Translations under genes and position numbers: made by a program
Notes under the pieces: model-generated
The model's database searches: none
What the model was told of the DNA's origin: nothing
Seen by the model: the letters and a program-made list of their open reading frames with translations, nothing else
Origin: a virus
Length of the DNA stretch: 20,975 bases
IMG/VR virus record: IMGVR_UViG_3300011116_000381
Coordinates: 1-20,975 of that record
Strand: one strand, 5' to 3'
Shown: in pieces, positions 1 to 6,049 of the stretch
How the letters are laid out: each line of letters begins with the position of its first letter
Numbering within the stretch: position 1 is the stretch's first letter

Positions 1-202
1 AATAGTTATTTTCAGCAGTAAATGTAACAACTCCTGCAGAAGCAGTTACATTTGTAATAATTGATTGACCAACTTTATGCCGAAGTGTTAAACCGTGTGG
101 CAGAATAAAAGATGTTTGTTGATTAGGTGTGATCGTATTAGAAGATTGTTGCCACGATGAAACTTGCGTTCCAGCTTTCGTTTTGCGAAATATGTTTGAC
201 AA
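1..202 (-). CDS. Second tail-fibre/tip protein, N-terminal part only (runs off the window)
   Basis: A TTG start at 202 has a strong Shine-Dalgarno (AGGAG, then ATAAA, then TTG) directly after the stop of the Gly-rich gene, and the frame stays open for 67 codons to the left edge. The visible protein begins (M)SNIFRKTKAGTQVSSW and carries QTSFILPHGLTLR, which is identical to residues 28-40 of the upstream 308-residue Gly-rich protein. QVSSW and the TP..QTS spacing are also shared. The two are therefore paralogues at the N-terminus, which in phage fibres is usually the part that docks on the virion. After the shared block this protein differs (HKVGQSIITNVTASAG...), so the distal, probably receptor-facing, part is different. 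Function is inferred from position and paralogy. The 3' end is outside the window. Confidence 0.8.
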   Translation of the reverse strand, partial: MSNIFRKTKAGTQVSSWQQSSNTITPNQQTSFILPHGLTLRHKVGQSIITNVTASAGVVTFTAENNY

Positions 203-210
203 TTTATCTC

Positions 211-1137
211 CTAGTAGAAAATGTAAAGAATACCAGCGCCACCAGAAGCAGAACCACCACCACCACCTCCGCCGCCAAGGCCACCTGCACCACCATTAAC
301 TCCAGATGCGTTAGTTCCATTTCCAGCAACACCACCACCACCACCGCCTGCGCCATTAGTATTAGTTCCAGTTGTTCCTGCACCGCCAGTAGTTGTTGCG
401 CCAGTCAAAATGTTTATTCCATTTCCACCATTGCCACCTGTACGAGAACCTGTTGAAGTTGTAGCATTGCCTCCACCGCCGCCGACTAAACCTGAACCAC
501 CATTACCAGCAATAAGCGTTCCTGAACCAGTAACAATATGGTTTCCACCACCGCCACCTGAAATGCCATTACCGCCATTGCCGCCGTTTACTCCCGCAGT
601 GATAGAACCACCACCACCGCCCGCGCCACCGCCAATGCCGCCGTTACCGCCGCTACCAGAACCACCAGCACCACCAGAAATTGCATAATAATTTGTTGCT
701 CCAGAACCACCACCGCCACCACCACCTACACCTTGTCCAGCACTACCTAGCAATGTTGTTCCACCTTGAGAACCAGTACCACCACCTGCGATAATATGAC
801 CGTAGCGTGTATAACCACCCGTTCCTACTACGTTTGTTGCCCCAGCACCAACAATGCAAGTTGGGTTGGCTAAAGTCCAACCCCAAGCAACTCCACCTGC
901 ACCGCCGCCACCGTAAATACTGCCACCACCAGCGCCACCACCACCAACACAGATTGCATAAACCCAAGTGATACCTGCGGGAATTGTAACTGAGGTTGTA
1001 CCTGCGTTAATTGTGCGTCTAAGGGTTAAGCCGTGAGGCAAAATAAAAGATGTTTGAGATGCTGGAGTAACTGTGTCACTTTGTGACCAGCTAGAAACTT
1101 GCGAACTAGATTCGCCTCTACGAATCGGGTTAGCCAT
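211..1137 (-). CDS. Glycine-rich fibre or tip (adhesin-like) protein, 308 aa
   Basis: The first ~40 residues form a short head domain shared with the next gene (QVSSW...QTSFILPHGLTLR). Residues ~43-62 form a beta stretch (TSVTIPAGITWVYAICVGGG). From ~64 to 300 the chain is very rich in Gly, with runs of four to eight Gly separated by short Ser, Ala, Asn and Thr segments, ending in a hydrophobic GILYIFY tail. This architecture (TIPAG...VYA..VGGGGAGG, then poly-Gly) is one I recognise from glycine-rich phage tail proteins. Comparable poly-Gly domains, such as the gp38-type adhesins of T4-like phages, pack as polyglycine-II helices with receptor-binding loops at the tip. A host-recognition role is inferred. 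The ATG at 1137 shares its A with the TAA of the 120-aa gene, so the two are translationally coupled. Confidence 0.8.
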   Translation of the reverse strand: MANPIRRGESSSQVSSWSQSDTVTPASQTSFILPHGLTLRRTINAGTTSVTIPAGITWVYAICVGGGGAGGGSIYGGGGAGGVAWGWTLANPTCIVGAGATNVVGTGGYTRYGHIIAGGGTGSQGGTTLLGSAGQGVGGGGGGGSGATNYYAISGGAGGSGSGGNGGIGGGAGGGGGSITAGVNGGNGGNGISGGGGGNHIVTGSGTLIAGNGGSGLVGGGGGNATTSTGSRTGGNGGNGINILTGATTTGGAGTTGTNTNGAGGGGGGVAGNGTNASGVNGGAGGLGGGGGGGGSASGGAGILYIFY

Positions 1138-1499
1138 TAGGAAATCCTGTTGATATAACCTGAAACTGTAATAACATTTGCGGTTCCAGCGTAGGCAGCA
1201 ATTGTATTGCCTGCTGCACCTGTACCAGTCAAAATAAGTCCAGGTACCACAAGGGTTAAGCCTGACAATGACGGAATTGTAATTTTAATATCATCATCAA
1301 CTGCAGTTGTTCCACCATATTGAATAGTTAAAACAACGGCAGCAGTAGATGAATTGTAAGCATAAAGCCAAACTTCATCAATAACACTTGCAGATGTTCC
1401 TGTTGTGTGGATAGTTGTACCAGTTGAGGCAGTTGCAACCACCTTAATTGGTGAACCATCTGTTGCACCTGAGAATGGTACTTTGCTATACGTTGCCAT
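1137..1499 (-). CDS. Small beta-rich virion protein, 120 aa, probably tail/fibre-associated
   Basis: The start is the ATG at 1499 (MATYSKVPFSGATDGSPIK). The sequence alternates hydrophobic and polar/Thr/Gly residues with almost no predicted helix, consistent with a small beta-sandwich. It has a conserved-looking DEVWLYAYN strand in the middle, SGLTLVVPGLILTG later, and a C-terminal ANVITVSGYINRIS. From memory this pattern recurs as a hypothetical protein beside fibre genes in many environmental tailed phages, but I cannot name a family. It lies between the collagen-like and Gly-rich genes and overlaps the latter by one base, so a structural or fibre-chaperone role is likely by context only. 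No catalytic motif or signal peptide is visible. Confidence 0.75.
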   Translation of the reverse strand: MATYSKVPFSGATDGSPIKVVATASTGTTIHTTGTSASVIDEVWLYAYNSSTAAVVLTIQYGGTTAVDDDIKITIPSLSGLTLVVPGLILTGTGAAGNTIAAYAGTANVITVSGYINRIS

Positions 1500-1507
1500 T
1501 TGTTATC

Positions 1508-2284
1508 CTATCCGAATACCTGTTGAGAAATTACACTTTGGTCTGAATCATAAATTGCAGTTCCTGTTGTACCAGTAGAACCTGTCGGTCCTGTAATACC
1601 CTGTGCACCAGTAGAACCAGTTGGACCAGTAGAGCCTGTTGCTCCTACTGCTCCATTACTTCCTGTTGGTCCTGTTGCACCATTGGTTCCATTAGTTCCA
1701 TCTGCTCCAGTAGGACCAGTAGACCCAGTAGTGCCAACGGCACCAGTATTACCAACAGCGCCAGTATTACCTGTTGCACCTATTGCTCCCGTCGCTCCTG
1801 TAGGTCCTGTTGGCCCTGCAACCGTAGAGGCTGCACCTGTATTGCCAGTAGGTCCTGTTACACCTTGTGCTCCTGTAGGTCCAGTAGGACCCATGACAGT
1901 TGAATCTGCACCAGTAGGTCCAGTTACACCAGTATTACCTTGCGGCCCTGTAGGGCCTGTTAAACCTGTATTACCAGTTGCTCCTGTAGCACCTGTTAAA
2001 CCAGTAGAGCCTGTGGCTCCAGTTAATCCTGTGTTGCCCGTGGCTCCTTGAATGCCTTGTAGACCAACATCGCCTTGTTGTCCTTGTAGACCAGTTGGGC
2101 CAGTTGGTCCAGTAGGACCTATATCTCCAGGTGTTCCCTGTGGGCCAGCATCATTTGAAAGAGTCAATCCAACATTAGGTGTAACAGATTCAATAACAAT
2201 TATTGTATCCGTACCTGTAGCGTCTTCAACATTTACATAGACAGCAGGTTGGATACTTTCAATAATAACAAAGTCATCACTCAA
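1508..2284 (-). CDS. Collagen-like fibre protein, 258 aa
   Basis: A short non-collagen head (residues 1-46) precedes about 195 residues of Gly-X-Y triplets (roughly 47-241, DNA 1561-2146), dominated by GPT, GAT, GNT and GST triplets, and a short C-terminal tail ([16 protein letters not shown]). Such repeats form trimeric collagen-like rods in phage fibres. The head contains a tandem duplication ([10 protein letters not shown]... then [11 protein letters not shown]...) that looks like two beta units. The triplet rhythm breaks twice with nearly the same four-residue insert (STVM and STVA), 25 residues apart. The start is a TTG at 2284 overlapping the previous gene's TGA as TTGA, with a GGAG about ten bases upstream; no ATG lies nearby in frame. 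A fibre or fibre-linker role is inferred from the repeats and position. Confidence 0.88.
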   Translation of the reverse strand: MSDDFVIIESIQPAVYVNVEDATGTDTIIVIESVTPNVGLTLSNDAGPQGTPGDIGPTGPTGPTGLQGQQGDVGLQGIQGATGNTGLTGATGSTGLTGATGATGNTGLTGPTGPQGNTGVTGPTGADSTVMGPTGPTGAQGVTGPTGNTGAASTVAGPTGPTGATGAIGATGNTGAVGNTGAVGTTGSTGPTGADGTNGTNGATGPTGSNGAVGATGSTGPTGSTGAQGITGPTGSTGTTGTAIYDSDQSVISQQVFG

Positions 2285-2619
2285 GTTGTCACCGCTCCCG
2301 TTACAACAAACTGTCCTTCAAGAATTCGTTTTACTTCTGTGCCTGAATCTAAAATTAAATCATAAGCATTGCTGTTTGCCTTGAATCCTGCAGTAACACT
2401 TGCTGGAATATTAACAGTTACCTGACCATTAGTTGTACCAAGAGTAATATAATTACTTGTAGTTGCTACAATAACTGTTGTAGATGCGCCAATGAATGGG
2501 CGAACTGTCATAGTTGCTGTGTAGTTAGTTAAATCCCAAGGGGTTTCATCATTCTTAATCGTAAAGATAAAGTTAAATGTGGTACCTTGTTCACATACGA
2601 TATTATACGATGCACTCAT
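2281..2619 (-). CDS. BppU-N-like beta-sandwich virion protein, 112 aa
   Basis: The pattern [12 protein letters not shown], then [15 protein letters not shown], is one I recognise from small phage proteins related to the N-terminal domain of baseplate upper protein (BppU_N) and similar tail/fibre-anchoring beta-sandwiches. These share a QG-x-T-F strand followed by DLT-x-YTA-x-M-x-VR. The rest alternates short beta strands, with [16 protein letters not shown] and a final [11 protein letters not shown] strand, and has no helix or catalytic motif. The length equals a single domain, so it may be a stand-alone adaptor between the particle and the collagen-like protein encoded next. The ATG at 2619 is preceded by AAAGGGG at about seven bases. 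The family assignment is from motif memory and is moderate. Confidence 0.72.
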   Translation of the reverse strand: MSASYNIVCEQGTTFNFIFTIKNDETPWDLTNYTATMTVRPFIGASTTVIVATTSNYITLGTTNGQVTVNIPASVTAGFKANSNAYDLILDSGTEVKRILEGQFVVTGAVTT

Positions 2620-2641
2620 TTTGAAACCCCTTTAGATTAAA

Positions 2642-3175
2642 TTACTTATTCTTCTTTGCTGCTGCTACCGCTGCTGCACGACGCTTGTTTTCAGCGGCTA
2701 CCTGTGCTGCAGTCATTCCTTGGTTTGAACCACCACTAATTGCCTTGGCTGCGCCAAATACAAACTTAGCAAATGGGTCAGTTGTTCCTGACTTCTTTAC
2801 TGGAGCCTTAGTAGAAGTAGTCTTAGTTGCTGACATACGTGCTGCATCTGCACTTTTAGCAACTGGCTTAACAGGCTTCATTGAGCCAGCACGTGCTGCG
2901 TCTGGAGACTTAGCAACTGCCTTTGCTGATGCTTTAGCCTTTGCTAAACGGTCTGCACCGTACATGCGCTTAACGCCCTGTACATATGATGCATCTGTTG
3001 ATGTTGCTGCCTTCTTAAGAGAAGCAGCCATTCCTGACTTTTTGATTGAATCGATTGTTGCTTGACTTACTGGAGTGTATAGGTTAGAACCCTTCATTCC
3101 TTTACCGCCACCTTTTGGAAGTCCACGCTTTGGCTTCATCGCTGCTGCGCGAGCCTCATCTGCTGATTTTGCCAT
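2642..3175 (-). CDS. Basic Ala/Lys-rich phage protein with repeated SADEARAAA-type motif, 177 aa
   Basis: The protein starts MAKSADEARAAAMKPKRG. The motif recurs twice more as KSPDAARAGSMKP and KSADAARMSATK. A central segment (SQATIDSIKKSGMAASL...ASYVQGVKRMYGADRL) looks like a folded helical unit of a type seen in other phage hypothetical proteins. The C-terminus (AAQVAAENKRRAAAVAAAKKNK, helical) is strongly basic. I chose the ATG at 3175 rather than the in-frame ATG at 3181: AAGGTG lies eight bases from 3175 but only two from 3181, and 3175 gives the TAATG overlap typical of this operon. Related wording (ADEARAAASRP) opens the 458-aa protein, suggesting a shared binding or targeting element. 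Function is unknown; nucleic-acid or capsid-interior binding is a guess from the charge. Confidence 0.8.
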   Translation of the reverse strand: MAKSADEARAAAMKPKRGLPKGGGKGMKGSNLYTPVSQATIDSIKKSGMAASLKKAATSTDASYVQGVKRMYGADRLAKAKASAKAVAKSPDAARAGSMKPVKPVAKSADAARMSATKTTSTKAPVKKSGTTDPFAKFVFGAAKAISGGSNQGMTAAQVAAENKRRAAAVAAAKKNK

Positions 3176-3453
3176 TACCATTTCACCTTATCTGCCCAAT
3201 ATGCGGCACTCATTTTTCCTTTGGATATATTCTTAGCATGTCTTGCTTTGAAAGACTTACGACGTGCTGCATAGGCAGCAGATTCTCCTGCTTTTTTAGG
3301 TGAGCCAGAAACGCCTTGTTGTCCAAAGCGGATGGTCTTAACCTGGCTACCTACCTTAGCCACAACAACGTGTGACTTAGTAGGGTGGCTTGGAGTAGCC
3401 TTAGGCTTGTTATAGCCTGCGACTCCTGCCCGTGTTAGTCGTGAATCTTTCAC
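3175..3453 (-). CDS. Small strongly basic conserved phage protein, 92 aa
   Basis: The start is GTG (MKDSRLTRAGVAGYNKPK), with AAGGA about seven bases upstream and the preceding gene's TGA overlapping as GTGA. The C-terminal half (KTIRFGQQG ... KSFKARHAKNISKGKMSAAYWADKVKW region) is a pattern I have seen repeatedly in small hypothetical proteins of environmental phages, so the gene is real and probably under strong selection. I cannot give a reliable family name. It has 21 Lys+Arg against 3 Asp+Glu by direct count, no membrane segment and no Cys. KTIRFGQQG reads as a beta hairpin and the end as a basic helix ending in Trp, which suits nucleic-acid binding. That role is inference only. Confidence 0.82.
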   Translation of the reverse strand: MKDSRLTRAGVAGYNKPKATPSHPTKSHVVVAKVGSQVKTIRFGQQGVSGSPKKAGESAAYAARRKSFKARHAKNISKGKMSAAYWADKVKW

Positions 3454-3605
3454 TTCTTTTTCCTTGCTCCTGCATTGTCTATTAGATTTGGATAAGGACG
3501 ACCTGCTGCTTTAGCACGTGCCTTAGCCCTAGCCTTCTGTGCTGGTGTTAAAGGCTTTGACTTCTTCTTAGGGTTTTTAGTTTCCCAGAATGGTTTAGCC
3601 TTCAT
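3450..3605 (-). CDS. Very small basic protein, 51 aa
   Basis: Translation from the ATG at 3605 gives MKAKPFWETKNPKKKSK, then PLTPAQKARAKARAKAAGRP, YPNLIDNAGARKKK and a TGA. The stop overlaps the GTG start of the 92-aa gene, and the ATG shares its A with the stop of the 21-aa gene, so it sits in an unbroken chain of coupled genes. A Pro/Lys-rich N-terminus is followed by an Ala/Lys/Arg helix and a Lys-run C-terminus; I count 17 Lys+Arg against 2 acidic residues. This is compatible with a DNA- or RNA-binding peptide, but no domain is recognised. Support comes from the exact stop/start overlaps on both sides and composition matching its neighbours. Confidence 0.7.
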   Translation of the reverse strand: MKAKPFWETKNPKKKSKPLTPAQKARAKARAKAAGRPYPNLIDNAGARKKK

Positions 3606-3670
3606 CAGCACTTACACTTATTGTCTGGCTTACCGCATAAGCGGCAAGGTCCTGGTTTTCTAATTGGCAT
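3605..3670 (-). CDS. Micro-protein with CxxC and CxC, 21 aa
   Basis: The ATG at 3670 directly follows the TAA of the DUF6496-like gene (TAAATG). The frame reads MPIRKPGPCRLCGKPDNKCKC and stops in TGATG, shared with the next start. Four cysteines arranged CRLC...CKC in a 12-residue stretch, with basic residues around them, look like a minimal zinc-binding knuckle. Such stand-alone Cys4 mini-proteins are often missed by gene callers. The case for it being a gene is the perfect fit between neighbouring stop and start codons; without it there would be an unusual ~66-base gap in a region with essentially none. The Shine-Dalgarno is weak (GAAGAAG), so translation probably relies on coupling. Confidence 0.6.
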   Translation of the reverse strand: MPIRKPGPCRLCGKPDNKCKC

Positions 3671-3835
3671 TTACTTCTTCTTTCTTGCCATCTTCTTAGG
3701 CTTAGCCTTGCCAGCCTCTGAAAGAGCAATAGCAATTGCTTGTTTACGAGACTTAACTACTTTGCCACCCTTACCAGAGTGAAGTGTTCCAGTCTTGAAC
3801 TCATGCATAACTTTCTGAGTCTTGGTCTTCTTCAT
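3671..3835 (-). CDS. DUF6496-like small protein, 54 aa
   Basis: The ATG at 3835 overlaps the previous stop as TAATG. The protein reads MKKTKTQKVMHEFKTGTLHS, then GKGGKVVKSRKQAIAIALSE and AGKAKPKKMARKKK. The core KVMHEFK.GTL.SG.GG.VK.RKQAIAIALSEA is the signature I associate with DUF6496, a family of short proteins found in phages and bacteria with no established function. The full family length is present, so it is intact. The C-terminal Lys-rich tail (16 Lys in total, 2 Glu) makes it very basic. It sits in the middle of the small-gene cassette. Nucleic-acid binding is plausible but not shown. Confidence 0.82.
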   Translation of the reverse strand: MKKTKTQKVMHEFKTGTLHSGKGGKVVKSRKQAIAIALSEAGKAKPKKMARKKK

Positions 3836-4020
3836 TACTTCCAGCCCTTTGTAAGACTTGGAAGTGGATTTGTAGACTTCTTAAGCATACCTGGGTACTT
3901 CTTATCAATTGCTGCTCTTTGCTTCTTTATGTCAGCACCAGAATTAGCAGCCTTAACTTGACGCTGATATTCCTTAATAGCATCTTCTGTTGACATACTC
4001 TTGGTATAGTTATTTGCCAT
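3835..4020 (-). CDS. Small basic helical protein of unknown function, 61 aa
   Basis: The protein reads MANNYTKSMSTEDAIKEYQR, then QVKAANSGADIKKQRAAIDKKY and PGMLKKSTNPLPSLTKGWK. The first two-thirds predict as a helical pair (DAIKEYQRQVKAA / ADIKKQRAAIDKKYPGMLKK), followed by a Pro-containing tail ending in Trp-Lys. The ATG at 4020 is two bases after the preceding TAA, and its own TAA overlaps the next ATG by one base. I do not recognise a family. Composition and spacing match the neighbours, so it belongs to the same cassette downstream of the capsid gene. Confidence 0.78.
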   Translation of the reverse strand: MANNYTKSMSTEDAIKEYQRQVKAANSGADIKKQRAAIDKKYPGMLKKSTNPLPSLTKGWK

Positions 4021-4022
4021 GA

Positions 4023-4196
4023 TTACTTGCTGCCAAACATTCCACGACGTGCAGACTTCTTAGCAGTTTTCTTGGCTGTTTTTTTTACAGCCTTCTTCTT
4101 AGTACCATATTCTGCCATACGAGCAGACATTGGTTCTGACTTCTCATGCATTTTCATAGCCTTCATAGATGCGTACTTCTCGCCTTTAACTGACAT
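4023..4196 (-). CDS. Small Lys/Met-rich basic protein, 57 aa
   Basis: Translation from the ATG at 4196 gives MSVKGEKYASMKAMKMHEKS, EPMSARMAEYG, then a Lys-rich histone-like tail (TKKKAVKKTAKKTAKKSARRG) ending MFGSK and TAA. The start shares its A with the TAA of the 104-aa gene. The tail alternates Lys pairs with Ala/Thr at intervals of about three to four residues, as in H1-like or HU-tail sequences that coat DNA electrostatically. The N-terminal HEKSEPMSARMAEYG section resembles short phage proteins I have seen, but I cannot name the family. A DNA-binding role is inferred from composition only. Confidence 0.75.
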   Translation of the reverse strand: MSVKGEKYASMKAMKMHEKSEPMSARMAEYGTKKKAVKKTAKKTAKKSARRGMFGSK

Positions 4197-4510
4197 TAGA
4201 CTAGCCCTACTTCCTTTAGTTTAGATACTGTGTTATTTTGAATTAAGTTACTACTTGGCATGGTATTTGAATCGTAAGCCTTACCCATAGCATCAGATGC
4301 TCTACGGGCTTCTTGAATCTTTGCCATGCTTGTTCCTGCTGGTTGGATGCCATCAGCACGTGCTTGCTTGTATGCATCCATTTCTCTATCCCACGCTTTG
4401 TTAGTCATTGCCTTGCTAGATGAAGCATCTCCTGGACTCATTTGTAGTCCTAGAACTTTGCATCCAAAGCAACCTTCAACATCCTCAGGATGGTCTTGTC
4501 TATGTATCAT
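4196..4510 (-). CDS. Conserved small phage protein with CFGCK motif, 104 aa
   Basis: The protein starts MIHRQDHPEDVEGCFGCKVLG. A CxxC pair at residues 14-17, close to His3 and His7, could make a single metal-binding knuckle. The middle (NKAWDREMDAYKQARADGIQPAGTSMAKIQEARRASD) is helical, with a GIQPAGT turn that I recognise from recurring small proteins near the capsid genes of actinobacterial phages. No enzyme motif is present. The ATG at 4510 overlaps the end of the 83-aa gene by four bases, and the TAA overlaps the next start by one. The functional assignment stays open; a head-associated or metal-binding regulator are the two readings. Confidence 0.78.
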   Translation of the reverse strand: MIHRQDHPEDVEGCFGCKVLGLQMSPGDASSSKAMTNKAWDREMDAYKQARADGIQPAGTSMAKIQEARRASDAMGKAYDSNTMPSSNLIQNNTVSKLKEVGLV

Positions 4511-4758
4511 ATTGTCTCCACTGTGTAACCTGCTGCTTCTAGAGCAGCCTTTTCTCCTGGACTAACTTCATACGAATATCCACCAATGTAAGCAGCCTCT
4601 GCAGACTCTATCTCTTCGCTAGAAGGAGTACGAAGTTCGTAATACTCTCCATCTATCTTGAGCACTGAGATGCCTCTTACAAGCCTGTAACGGCTAAATA
4701 AGCGACCTTCACCTGCAGGACCTTCACTGATTGTAGGTGTTGTAAATCTATATGCCAT
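4507..4758 (-). CDS. Conserved small protein following the capsid gene, 83 aa
   Basis: The ATG at 4758 has an excellent Shine-Dalgarno (AGGAGG, then CTAA, then ATG). The protein (MAYRFTTPTISEGPAGEGRL, then FSRYRLVRGISVLKIDGEYYELRTPSSEEIESAE, then AAYIGGYSYEVSPGEKAALEAAGY) has a first half that reads as a small beta unit and a second half as a short strand-helix with the phrase GG-x-x-Y-x-V-S. It matches a recurring type of small protein encoded right after major capsid genes in actinobacterial phages. Its role there is not established to my knowledge (head completion or decoration are options). Unlike the rest of the cassette it is mildly acidic. Confidence 0.8.
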   Translation of the reverse strand: MAYRFTTPTISEGPAGEGRLFSRYRLVRGISVLKIDGEYYELRTPSSEEIESAEAAYIGGYSYEVSPGEKAALEAAGYTVETI

Positions 4759-4787
4759 TTAGCCTCCTAAGCCGTTTTATGGATAGA

Positions 4788-4805
4788 GCAGGAGTTACCC
4801 CCTGC
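4788..4805 (-). other. RNA hairpin with GUAA tetraloop after the capsid gene
   Basis: In the minus-strand transcript GCAGGGG pairs with CUCCUGC (seven pairs, one G-U) around a GUAA loop of the stabilising GNRA type. It lies in the 69-base gap between the capsid stop and the next gene. No U-run follows immediately, so it is a poor intrinsic terminator. It could protect the 3' end of capsid mRNA or mark a processing site, letting the capsid gene be expressed above its downstream neighbours. That use is inference. Confidence 0.5.
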
Positions 4806-4827
4806 CCCACCCATCTAATTACTTAGA

Positions 4828-6015
4828 TTATGGACGAACTGATGAAGCAGTTTCAATGCGGTACAATGCAGCCTGGCGATAAACAGCCCAGTTGATGATA
4901 CCGTGCCAGCCGACTGGACGGAAACGGTTCAACTTGTCTACAACGTTACCAAACTCAATGCTTGGTTCCTTCCATACTGCCTCAGCAAGTGCTTGCTGTC
5001 CTAGTACGTAAGTGTTGAAAACGCGGCACTTTGGAGTCACTGTAAGAGTGTTTGTTCCAACTGTACCTGAGTTAGCGACAGACACTGTGAATGTAGTGTT
5101 TGTTGCACCAACTGAGATTGCTGTAATCAAGGCACCTGAACCTACGTTAGTACCAGAGATAGCATCTCCAACCTCAGCAAGACCACCGAAAGCACCATTT
5201 GCTGCCACGATTGTGTACTCACCTGAAACACCGCTTACTGCTGGAGCAGTAGCAAGTGCTGTCTGAGCAGCACCTGTGTTTGTTGAAGTCATTGTAGGTG
5301 TCTCAATGAAGCGAACACCTTCCCATGCGCCGATTTCGCCAGCGTATAGTGATTGAATGTTCTGGTACTCGTTTGGTGTACGCCAGATGTTGTTTCCTGT
5401 CTCTGTACGGAGGTCATGAGAAACTTCTGGGTGAACATACGCTGTGTACATTCCACCGCGAGTAGCAACATTTGAAGCACGCAACTTTGTTACTGCGTAA
5501 CGGATGTCGCGACCCTTCAATGTATCTGTTGTTGTGATTGTTGACTTTGCTGCAGTTGTAGAAAGTGCACCAGCAGATTCGCGGATGACGTTTGTACCTG
5601 CATCAAGAACAGATGCAATTCCTGCATCTAGAGTCATAGCCATGTTGAATGAGACTGCGTTAGCAATCCATGGGTCAACATCTGCAAGTGACATTAGTGA
5701 CAACTTGCGTGTTGGAAGCACTACGCGACCTAGTTCTTGCTGTGAAACATCAAGAGTTGTAGTTGCTGGTAGTACTACTGCATCTGGGTCTACAGTTTCA
5801 GCGAGTGTTGCACCAGCAATTGTGGTGTCAGCAATATCGTTGTGGAACTGGAAACGGATTGAAGAACCGTCGTGAGTTGGATTTCCGACCTTCTTGTCCG
5901 CGATAGCGCGGAACTGTGGTGTGTTACGCAAGTTGAGTTCAATCAACTTGTCATAAGCCATAGTTACAAGATTGGAACCTAACCCAGAGGTTGAAGTTGA
6001 AAAGACATCGGCCAT
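4828..6015 (-). CDS. Major capsid protein, N4-gp56-like HK97 fold, 395 aa
   Basis: The N-terminus (MAYDKLIELNLRNTPQFRAIADKK) and the block TLDVSQQELGRVVLPTRKL, followed by helix-rich DLRTETG...EYQNIQSLYAGEIGAWEGVRFIETP, follow the N4-gp56 family pattern. In that family the phrase (G)EIG...GVRFIET marks the start of the core strand before a variable region, and the C-terminus is a basic helix-strand. Here a Thr/Ser/Gly-rich, beta-like segment of about 80 residues (roughly 240-320) lies between that phrase and RVFNTYVLGQQALAEA, suggesting an inserted surface domain. The gene follows a scaffold-like gene. The ATG at 6015 has AAAGGGG about ten bases upstream. Assignment to the capsid role is strong; the exact family is from motif memory. 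Confidence 0.9.
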   Translation of the reverse strand: MADVFSTSTSGLGSNLVTMAYDKLIELNLRNTPQFRAIADKKVGNPTHDGSSIRFQFHNDIADTTIAGATLAETVDPDAVVLPATTTLDVSQQELGRVVLPTRKLSLMSLADVDPWIANAVSFNMAMTLDAGIASVLDAGTNVIRESAGALSTTAAKSTITTTDTLKGRDIRYAVTKLRASNVATRGGMYTAYVHPEVSHDLRTETGNNIWRTPNEYQNIQSLYAGEIGAWEGVRFIETPTMTSTNTGAAQTALATAPAVSGVSGEYTIVAANGAFGGLAEVGDAISGTNVGSGALITAISVGATNTTFTVSVANSGTVGTNTLTVTPKCRVFNTYVLGQQALAEAVWKEPSIEFGNVVDKLNRFRPVGWHGIINWAVYRQAALYRIETASSVRP

Positions 6016-6049
6016 TTGGCGATATCCCCTTTCTGGTTAGTGTGCGGTT

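Noticed and set aside
157-688. Thr/Ser/Cys-rich and Pro-rich plus-strand frames opposite the Gly-rich gene
   Set aside because: They are mirror products of poly-Gly codons; the minus-strand gene has a proper start, a coupled neighbour and a recognisable domain plan.
1683-2240. Long Pro/Val-rich open frames on the plus strand opposite the collagen-like gene
   Set aside because: They are the antisense of Gly-X-Y codons (GGT/CCT/ACT triplets), which avoid stops by composition. No ribosome sites or neighbours support them.
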